Assembly: GCA_029260155.1 (NCBI GenBank)
Contig: JAJDDU010000386.1
Location: forward strand, 1-12,380
DNA from: Phycisphaerae bacterium
GTDB taxonomy: Bacteria > Planctomycetota > Phycisphaerae > UBA1845
Direction: 5' to 3'
DNA: 12,380 nt
Both the position numbers and the translations under genes were made by a program. Positions 7,254-12,380 of this stretch are shown here, piece after piece (positions within the stretch are counted from its first letter, which is position 1; each line of letters starts with the position of its first letter). Under the pieces are notes generated by a model, which ran no database searches, was not told the DNA's origin, and saw only the letters and a program-made list of their open reading frames with translations.

Positions 7254-7341
7254 CGTAAGCGTTTCCAACTAAAGGCGGTTTTGGGTGGCCCATCTCTTTA
7301 GAGGTGGGGAATCCGATTGTCGATGTACGAGTCACAGTTCA

Positions 7342-8766
7342 CTAGAAGTTCCAAGTCAAACCCAGCAGCAGATAGGTCCTCGTCGTCTGATCGGCGAACG
7401 CGTCGCCGGGGAAGAACACCCCATACCGCGCGGTGGCGGCCAGATCCGACGAGATGCTCCAGTTAGCGTAGTAGTCCATTTCCCAGCCGAGATAACCCGA
7501 CCGCGTCGTCGCCAGCGGATCGGACACCGCGGCATGCGCCTGGTGTTTATTGTATAGAAACCAGTTCGTGCCTACTTCGAAATGATCGAGGGCTTCGTGA
7601 TCCGGGAACGGGTGCACCGAAGCGCCTGCCCGCCAGATGTGCACGTTGCTCAGCGTCGGTGCGAATGACAGACCCGTGTCACGATAGCCGAAACCGATGA
7701 AGCTCGAATCCTTGAAGCCTCTGCTGTTTCCGCCCACCGTGCTCGTCGGGCTAAAGAGCCGATCAGAATCGCCGCTGGCGAACATGTACCCGACGCCCAC
7801 GCGCGGTTTCCCGGTGGAATCGAAGAGGTACTCCAGCTGCATGTCCCACGCCCACGCCGCGATGTTGTTCTTCCGCGCGAACGCGCCGGTGCTGTAGCTT
7901 TCGCCGGTCTCAGCCACAAACTCCGCGGAGTAGCTCAAGTTTGAGACGATCTCGCCGGTAGAGCCGATGCCCGCGTAGAACGAATCGTAATCAAACCGCT
8001 GCCTGGCTGCGGCGGGCCTCCTGACATCGCGACTGTGATCCCGCTGCCAAAGCACGTAGGCGAACGGTTCATGCCGCTCGAAGCCCTGATACCGCGCTTC
8101 CACGCCGGCGAACGAGCGCCGTGTGCGCTGGGCGCCGCGGGAAAAGTCAAAATCTTGACTGCTCCCGATCGTCTTGCCAAGCAAACCCGTAATATGAAAA
8201 TCCGCGACGCTGGCCCGCAACCAGAGCTGATCGAGCGGTGTCGACAACACGTAGCCCGTGCCGAACTCCGTCAGGTCGCGGCCGATTTTGAATTCCAAGT
8301 TGTAGTCGATCCGCTCGCCGCCGTACGCCACCATGGCCCGCGCCAGATCGAATTTGTAGTAGCCGCGCTCGAGGTTCATTCCCTCGACGTCGTCCTCGTT
8401 GTCGAACTGGTCGCCGCTGTTGAAATCGATAAAGCTCAGTCGGCCTCGCGCGTAGATTTCGTGGGCGCCACTCTGAAAGCCGAGGCGAGTCCACACACGC
8501 AGATCGTGACGCCGAAACGTCCGCGAACTGTTCACGCCGTCGTCGTAGAGAAACGTGAACAAGCTGTAGAAGCCGCCGTAATCGACTTCGACGTCCTCGG
8601 TCAGCGGGCCTAGCTTGTCCCGTTCGGCCCTGATCAACTCTTCGATAGATCGCTGCTGGTTCAGGAACGCGTCGGGTTCCACCCGCTGAGCCATGGCAGG
8701 TGCTGCCCCGCCAAGCAAGAACACGGCGACCAATCCGCCAGTCCGCACGAGATGTTGTGTGTTCAA
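7342..8766 (-). CDS. Alginate-export-type outer membrane beta-barrel protein
   Basis: The product resembles the AlgE-like alginate export family. It has a signal peptide (about residues 1-26, AMA-QR cleavage), then a Q/E-rich helix-like stretch. A long series of alternating polar/aromatic strands follows, including LRVWTRLGFQSG, IYARGRLSFIDF, EFKIGRDLTEFGTGYVLSTPLDQLWLR split over neighbouring strands, and FAYVLWQRDHS. It terminates in LLLGLTWNF, with the C-terminal Phe needed by the BAM machinery. The family exports or conducts anionic polysaccharide, but members outside alginate producers have unknown substrates. I chose the TTG at 8766 (474 residues) because AGGA precedes it by 9 bases and the signal peptide then starts normally. 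An ATG at 8838 adds 24 residues with no ribosome-binding site and lies almost at the predicted transcription start. Confidence 0.82.
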   Translation of the reverse strand: MNTQHLVRTGGLVAVFLLGGAAPAMAQRVEPDAFLNQQRSIEELIRAERDKLGPLTEDVEVDYGGFYSLFTFLYDDGVNSSRTFRRHDLRVWTRLGFQSGAHEIYARGRLSFIDFNSGDQFDNEDDVEGMNLERGYYKFDLARAMVAYGGERIDYNLEFKIGRDLTEFGTGYVLSTPLDQLWLRASVADFHITGLLGKTIGSSQDFDFSRGAQRTRRSFAGVEARYQGFERHEPFAYVLWQRDHSRDVRRPAAARQRFDYDSFYAGIGSTGEIVSNLSYSAEFVAETGESYSTGAFARKNNIAAWAWDMQLEYLFDSTGKPRVGVGYMFASGDSDRLFSPTSTVGGNSRGFKDSSFIGFGYRDTGLSFAPTLSNVHIWRAGASVHPFPDHEALDHFEVGTNWFLYNKHQAHAAVSDPLATTRSGYLGWEMDYYANWSISSDLAATARYGVFFPGDAFADQTTRTYLLLGLTWNF

Positions 8767-8852
8767 TGTGATCTGTCCTTGTTCAATACCGGCGACCGTC
8801 AGAGCGCCGCGCCTGGCTCGACTGCGTCCCAATAACATGTGCGCGCACGCGT

Positions 8853-8881
8853 ATCATGGGTCTCTCCGCAGCGAAGATCAA
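8853..8881 (-). promoter_or_regulatory. Candidate sigma70-type promoter for the barrel-lipoprotein-FecR operon
   Basis: On the minus strand TTGATC (8881-8876) and CATGAT (8858-8853) are separated by 17 bases, each matching the consensus at four of six positions. Transcription would begin near 8846, leaving an untranslated leader of about 80 bases before the TTG at 8766. This placement also disfavours the upstream ATG at 8838. Confidence 0.4.
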
Positions 8882-8983
8882 GCAATTGGTCGGCAAAAAC
8901 TCGGGAGGACATTCCGCGGCTGGCCGGGCGATCAGGGGTGTTGGGGGGCAAGAACCGAATAGTGAGGCGAGCAAGAGGCGGGC

Positions 8984-9026
8984 AAAAAAATTGGCCCCGT
9001 ACCTCTCGGGGAAGAGATACGGGGCC
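8984..9026 (-). terminator. Strong Rho-independent terminator, minus strand
   Basis: GGCCCCGTA (8993-9001) pairs perfectly with TACGGGGCC (9018-9026). The stem continues with TCTC/GAGA (9004-9007 / 9014-9017) after a two-base bulge. In the minus orientation the stem is followed by AATTTTTTT (8992-8984). No T tract exists on the other side, so it acts on leftward transcripts. It could end the rpsA-sigma transcript, whose last stop is at 9453, or a short RNA started at the promoter just upstream. Confidence 0.85.
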
Positions 9027-9056
9027 GTCTAAGGGGACACGACAGCTTCCATTAGA

Positions 9057-9085
9057 TTAATAGGATTCAAGGCAACCCGAATCAA
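9057..9085 (-). promoter_or_regulatory. Sigma70-like promoter immediately upstream of the terminator
   Basis: The minus strand carries TTGATT (9085-9080) and TATTAA (9062-9057) with 17-base spacing, in a locally AT-rich stretch. Predicted initiation near 9050 would give a transcript of only about 65 bases before the terminator at 8984-9026. A seven-codon ATG-to-TAG frame (MEAVVSP) lies between them, without a ribosome-binding site. Function is unproven: it may drive a very short RNA or an attenuated leader for the downstream barrel gene. Confidence 0.4.
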
Positions 9086-9250
9086 ACCTCAATCAGCAAA
9101 CTTTAGAACAAAATCGAAAAAAACCGTAAGTCTACCGAGAAGCAAGAAGCCAGAATGCGAGGCAGCGTGTGGGACTGTAATTCGAGGGCGTAGTCCATCA
9201 CCGAAGCCCGATGAAGCTCAAAAGTGGTGTTATCGGTCTTGGGTAACAGG

Positions 9251-9418
9251 TCAGCCGTCTGCATATGGATGAGGGCGTTGGATGACGTACGGCTTCAATT
9301 GCGCGATGGCGATGGGGTCGAAATGCGGCGCGACGGCGTCCGTCTGCGGAAACGTCCGGATGAGCGTCTCCGCGATCCGGATCCCGCCCGAGCCATCGCC
9401 AGCGAAGGGCTCGCTCGA
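9251..9418 (-). other. Coding-like fragment without a start codon downstream of the sigma gene
   Basis: Between an in-frame TAA (9421-9419) and TGA (9253-9251) the minus strand reads 55 codons with strong third-position G/C and natural-looking protein sequence (for example IRIAETLIRTFPQ and QLKPYVIQRPHPYADG). There is no ATG, GTG or TTG start near its beginning, and no ribosome-binding site. It may be the remnant 3' end of a decayed gene, or chance. I do not recognise a family. The flanking bases 9086-9250 show no feature. Confidence 0.25.
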
Positions 9419-9452
9419 TTACCCCGATGGGTCAGCGCAAATGCCTGATCTC

Positions 9453-10346
9453 TTACCCTTCGTCGAGCATCGTGGCGAGCTTGCGCAAAGCCCCGTCCTG
9501 GATCTGGCGGACGCGCTCACGGGTCAGCCCAATCTTGGCGCCGATCTCCTTAAGCGTCATGCCCTCGCCGTCGTCCAGACCGAACCGCATACGCAACACC
9601 TTGGCTTCCCGTTCATCGATCTGGGACAACAAAGCTTGTAGCGTTGCAGTTTCAGATTCGGAGAACAGGGCATCTTCCGGACGGGGTGTGCGATTGTCCG
9701 TCAACATGTCCAGGAGGCCTTGTTCCGAGTCGTCCAGGGTGGTCTGTTTGGAGGAATTGAACGCCTTGACCGCTCGGCGAATCATATGCACTTTTCGCTC
9801 GGGAACTGACATGTGTTCCGCAAGTTCTCGAATGGTGGGCTGGCGTCCCTCGCGGTCTTGGAAGACCGCATTCGCTTCTTTCCACTTGGCGATCATCTCG
9901 ACCATGTAGGCCGGGATGTGAACGGCCTGTCTGCTGTTGATCAGGCTGCGTTTGATGGCCTGTTTGATCCACCACGATGCGTAAGTACTAAAACGCGTAT
10001 TCTGCGCGGGATCGTAGCTTTCGACGGCGCGGATCAGCCCCAGGTTTCCCTCCTCGATCAGATCGGCCAGGGGCATTCCTCGACGGCTGAACCGTTTGGC
10101 GATCGTGACCACCAGACGCAGATTCGCCCTGACCAGGTGCTCCCTAGCCTCGCTGGCATCACGTTCGATGCCCTCCTTCTCCTTGAGCTCTGCCATGGAG
10201 GTAGGCGCGGACGCTGCCAACGCCTGCGCCCGCCGCACACAGTTGCCGAGGTGACGCTCTTCCTCGGCAGACAGCAACGGCGCTTCGCTGATCTGCTTCA
10301 GATAGGATTGAATTCCCGTGTCTTCTGCGATACCGCCACCCACCAC
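9453..10346 (-). CDS. Sigma-70 family RNA polymerase sigma factor (RpoD/RpoS class)
   Basis: A 297-residue sigma factor with the primary/group 2 domain order: region 1.2 (about 10-43, GIQSYLKQISEAPLLSAEEE), region 2 (about 67-138), region 3 (about 146-220) and region 4 (about 235-293). Region 2 includes NLRLVVTIAKRF, DLIEEGNLGLIRAVE and the -10-recognising FSTYASWWIKQAI. Region 4 has the helix-turn-helix MTLKEIGAKIGLTRERVRQI. It lacks the long region 1.1 and non-conserved insert of the housekeeping RpoD, so it is more likely an alternative group 2 factor or a compact primary one. The GTG at 10346 is the best start in the 71-base gap after rpsA. Its weak GGAA lies inside a long hairpin, suggesting control at translation. 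The 5' neighbour is rpsA on the same strand. Confidence 0.93.
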   Translation of the reverse strand: MVGGGIAEDTGIQSYLKQISEAPLLSAEEERHLGNCVRRAQALAASAPTSMAELKEKEGIERDASEAREHLVRANLRLVVTIAKRFSRRGMPLADLIEEGNLGLIRAVESYDPAQNTRFSTYASWWIKQAIKRSLINSRQAVHIPAYMVEMIAKWKEANAVFQDREGRQPTIRELAEHMSVPERKVHMIRRAVKAFNSSKQTTLDDSEQGLLDMLTDNRTPRPEDALFSESETATLQALLSQIDEREAKVLRMRFGLDDGEGMTLKEIGAKIGLTRERVRQIQDGALRKLATMLDEG

Positions 10347-10348
10347 GT

Positions 10349-10397
10349 CACGTTCCGGCGACCCGATCCCACGACCGGTGCGGGTCGCCAGAACGTG
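10349..10397 (-). promoter_or_regulatory. Long hairpin covering the sigma gene ribosome-binding region
   Basis: The arms 10349-10365 and 10381-10397 are 17 bases each with a 15-base loop. In the minus-strand RNA all 17 positions pair, one as G-U; in the opposite RNA that position is a C-A mismatch. The 3' arm contains the GGAA before the sigma GTG start and ends two bases before that codon. There is no T tract, so it is not an ordinary terminator. It is a candidate translational switch, or a partial barrier between rpsA and the sigma gene. Confidence 0.65.
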
Positions 10398-10417
10398 CGA
10401 CGCAGCCCCGATATGGG

Positions 10418-12367
10418 TCAGGCTTCCTGGTCAGTTTTTTCTTCCGACACGACATCGGAAGACGGTTCGGCCTCTGCTGCGGTCTCTGGCGTTTCCGCCG
10501 TCGGCTCGGTCGCTTCTGCTTCTGGCTTAGGCGTTTCCGCAACCGCCTCGGTCGCTTCTACTTCTGGCTGAGGCGTTTCCGCAACCGCCTCAGCCGGTCC
10601 CTCAACGGCTTCTACTGGTGCCGCTTGTGTGGGCTCGACCATGGAAGGCCCGGTAATCGTCGCGGGCTCCACACCGGGTATCAACATATGCGAAAGCCCG
10701 GTGACCTCCTCGCCACCACCGTGAAGCCCGCCACGCCGCGGCTTGGACACCCCTTCGCCCTGCGGCGAATCCGGGTCGGCAGACCACTCGGCACGCTTCT
10801 TCGACAGGCCGATCTTGCGGTCGACCGCGTCAACCCGCAGGATCTTCACTTGCACCCGGTCCCCGATGTTGACCATGTCGTGCGGGTCTTCGACCTTATG
10901 ATCGGCCAATTCGCTGACGTGCAACAGGCCTTCAAGGTCGGGTTCCAATTCCACGAACACGCCAAAATTGGTGATCTTGGTGACCACGCCCTCGACGATT
11001 TGCCCCGGAATGTAGTTTGCCGGGACGGCGTGCAGCCACGGATCCTCATGTAACTGCCTAAGCCCCAACGCGATACGTTGTTTGTCTTCCTCGACTTTGA
11101 GAACCACGCACTCGATCTCTTCGCCCTTTTTGAGCATTTCGGATGGGTGGCTGATTTTCTTGGTCCAGCTCAGGTCCGATATGTGCAGAAGCCCGTCGAT
11201 GCCCTCTGAAATCTCAACGAACACGCCGTAGTTGGTCATGTTACGCACGCGCCCTTGAATGCGCGTGTTGGGCGGGTACTTCTCTGCAACACGCATCCAC
11301 GGATTGTCCTCGATCTGCTTCATGCCAAGGGAGATTTCCTGCTTGCCCTTGTTGATGTCGAGAACGACGACCTCGATTTCATTGCCCACACTGATGAGCT
11401 CGGACGGATGATTGATCCGCCGCGTCCAGCTCATCTCGGAGATATGCACCAAGCCTTCCACGCCCGGCTCGAGCTTAACGAAGGCTCCGTAGTTGGTGAT
11501 GTTGACCACCTCGCCCTTGATGCGCGAGTTCACGACGTAGTTATCTTCGATGTTCTCCCACGGATTCTCGGTGAGTTGCTTGAGACCCAGAGCGATCTTC
11601 TCTTTCTCGCGATCGATGTTGAGAATCTTGATCTGGATGACCTCGTCAATCTTGCACATTTCTGATGGGTGACCGACGCGCTCCCAACTCATGTCCGTGA
11701 TGTGCAGGAGTCCATCGATTCCTCCCAGATCTACGAACGCGCCAAAGTTGGCTATGTTCTTGACGCGTCCTTCGCGAGTCTGGCCGACCTCGATCTCGGC
11801 CATCAGTTTCTCTTTCGCGGCGGTGCGGTCTGCTTCGATAAGCTCGCGACGCGATATGACGATGTTGCGACGCTCTTGATCGATCTTGAGGATCTTGGCT
11901 TCGATCTCCTTGCCGATGAACTCGCCGATGTCGCCGGGACGCCGGATGTCCACCTGCGAGGCAGGCAGGAACACGGGTACGCCGATGTCCACCAGCAAAC
12001 CACCCTTGATCTTGCGCATGACCTTGCCTTTGACTACGTCGCCTTCCTCGTGGGTGGCGACGATGCGTTGCCAGTTCAGCAGGCGGTCAGCCTTGCGCTT
12101 CGAGAGAACAATCGTGCCGCTCTCCGACTCGATGGATTCGAGCCAAACGTCGATTTCGTCGCCGATATCGACGGCGGTGATGTCGTCCCATTCGTTCTTG
12201 GCGATCGCCCCCTCGCTCTTGAGCCCGACGTCGACCAGGACATCGTCTCCGCTCCAGCCGATCACCCGACCCTTGAGGATCGAGCCCGACTTGAAGTCGG
12301 TTTCGTCTCCGCCGTACACAAGCTGCTCGATGTTGTCGTCCAGGTCGCCGAGCTCGGCTGCGAACAT
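10418..12367 (-). CDS. rpsA: 30S ribosomal protein S1
   Basis: The 649-residue product contains six S1 (OB-fold) RNA-binding domains at about 27-93, 107-176, 193-264, 278-351, 365-437 and 453-524. Domains 3-6 are the most canonical, with GxFVxLxxxxxGLLHISxxSW-type cores (for example NFGAFVDLGG and NYGAFVKLEPGVEGLVHIS) and HPSE motifs. S1 binds mRNA leaders and brings them to the 30S subunit for initiation. The region beyond residue 525 is not S1-like: a basic Gly-rich patch, then an acidic Ala/Glu/Pro/Thr repeat tail. The ATG at 12367 is the first in the visible frame, but the frame stays open to the right edge (ISDE precedes it) and no ribosome-binding site is seen. The true start may therefore lie outside the window. 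A sigma factor gene follows after 71 bases. Confidence 0.95.
   Translation of the reverse strand: MFAAELGDLDDNIEQLVYGGDETDFKSGSILKGRVIGWSGDDVLVDVGLKSEGAIAKNEWDDITAVDIGDEIDVWLESIESESGTIVLSKRKADRLLNWQRIVATHEEGDVVKGKVMRKIKGGLLVDIGVPVFLPASQVDIRRPGDIGEFIGKEIEAKILKIDQERRNIVISRRELIEADRTAAKEKLMAEIEVGQTREGRVKNIANFGAFVDLGGIDGLLHITDMSWERVGHPSEMCKIDEVIQIKILNIDREKEKIALGLKQLTENPWENIEDNYVVNSRIKGEVVNITNYGAFVKLEPGVEGLVHISEMSWTRRINHPSELISVGNEIEVVVLDINKGKQEISLGMKQIEDNPWMRVAEKYPPNTRIQGRVRNMTNYGVFVEISEGIDGLLHISDLSWTKKISHPSEMLKKGEEIECVVLKVEEDKQRIALGLRQLHEDPWLHAVPANYIPGQIVEGVVTKITNFGVFVELEPDLEGLLHVSELADHKVEDPHDMVNIGDRVQVKILRVDAVDRKIGLSKKRAEWSADPDSPQGEGVSKPRRGGLHGGGEEVTGLSHMLIPGVEPATITGPSMVEPTQAAPVEAVEGPAEAVAETPQPEVEATEAVAETPKPEAEATEPTAETPETAAEAEPSSDVVSEEKTDQEA
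10488..10595 (-). repeat. 42-base tandem repeat encoding the acidic S1 tail
   Basis: Units beginning at 10488, 10530 and 10572 share GGCGTTTCCGC followed by a similar Ser/Ala-codon-rich stretch with 42-base periodicity; the third copy is partial. They encode the 14-residue unit AVAETPxPExEATE in the C-terminal tail of S1 (about residues 594-630). Such exact repeats inside a coding region can vary in copy number by slippage. Confidence 0.75.
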
Positions 12368-12380
12368 TTCATCACTGATG

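Noticed and set aside
7289..7308. Short hairpin between the barrel and lipoprotein genes
   Set aside because: The 8-bp stem pairs fully only in plus-strand RNA (with a G-U), where no gene ends; in the sense RNA it has a mismatch and no T tract follows.
8783..9060. Small ORFs on both strands in the barrel upstream region
   Set aside because: They overlap the promoter or run through the terminator hairpin, lack ribosome-binding sites and show no domain.
9813..10571. A 252-codon plus-strand ORF opposite the sigma gene
   Set aside because: It is an antisense shadow spanning the end of rpsA, the intergenic hairpin and most of the sigma gene.

Overview
The window is a GC-rich bacterial chromosome segment with ten protein-coding genes. 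The lineage looks like Planctomycetota, possibly Phycisphaerae. Pointers are a short-tailed pseudopilin with a C-terminal DGHV-type ending, an Asn-rich linker behind a lipoprotein signal, long DxDxDG repeat proteins, and a TGA-containing ArsC-family gene of the kind annotated as (seleno)protein in such genomes. This assignment is inference; no rRNA or other marker is present to settle it.

Left part (1-3800, minus strand): a matrixin-type zinc metalloprotease lipoprotein with about 16 thrombospondin type 3-like calcium-binding repeats, cut by the left edge. Upstream of it on the same strand is a lipoprotein-signal YtcJ-like amidohydrolase. A nested perfect hairpin lies between the two.

Centre (3926-5617, plus strand): a small thioredoxin-fold ArsC/Spx-like protein whose frame is interrupted by TGA exactly where the first Cys of a CxxC motif belongs. 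A compact SECIS-like hairpin follows the TGA, so the gene is read here as a selenoprotein (UxxC). Conventional ORF calling splits it and instead offers long antisense shadow ORFs. After it come a type II secretion-like pseudopilin and a translationally coupled, membrane-anchored coiled-coil protein.

Right-centre (5642-8766, minus strand): a probable envelope operon, in transcription order an alginate-export-type outer membrane barrel (TTG start), a small lipoprotein, and a secreted FecR-domain protein.

From 8767 to 9452 there is no convincing complete gene. The stretch holds a probable promoter for the barrel gene, a strong Rho-independent terminator oriented to the minus strand, a sigma70-like promoter only about 25 bases upstream of that terminator, and a 55-codon coding-like fragment without a start. 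I see nothing in 8882-8983 and 9086-9250.

Right end (9453-12367, minus strand): ribosomal protein S1 (rpsA, six S1 domains plus an acidic repetitive tail), then an RpoD/RpoS-class sigma factor. The 71-base spacer between them contains a 17-bp hairpin that swallows the ribosome-binding region of the sigma gene, suggesting post-transcriptional control. The most notable item is the unannotated selenoprotein with its SECIS; the rpsA-sigma hairpin is second.
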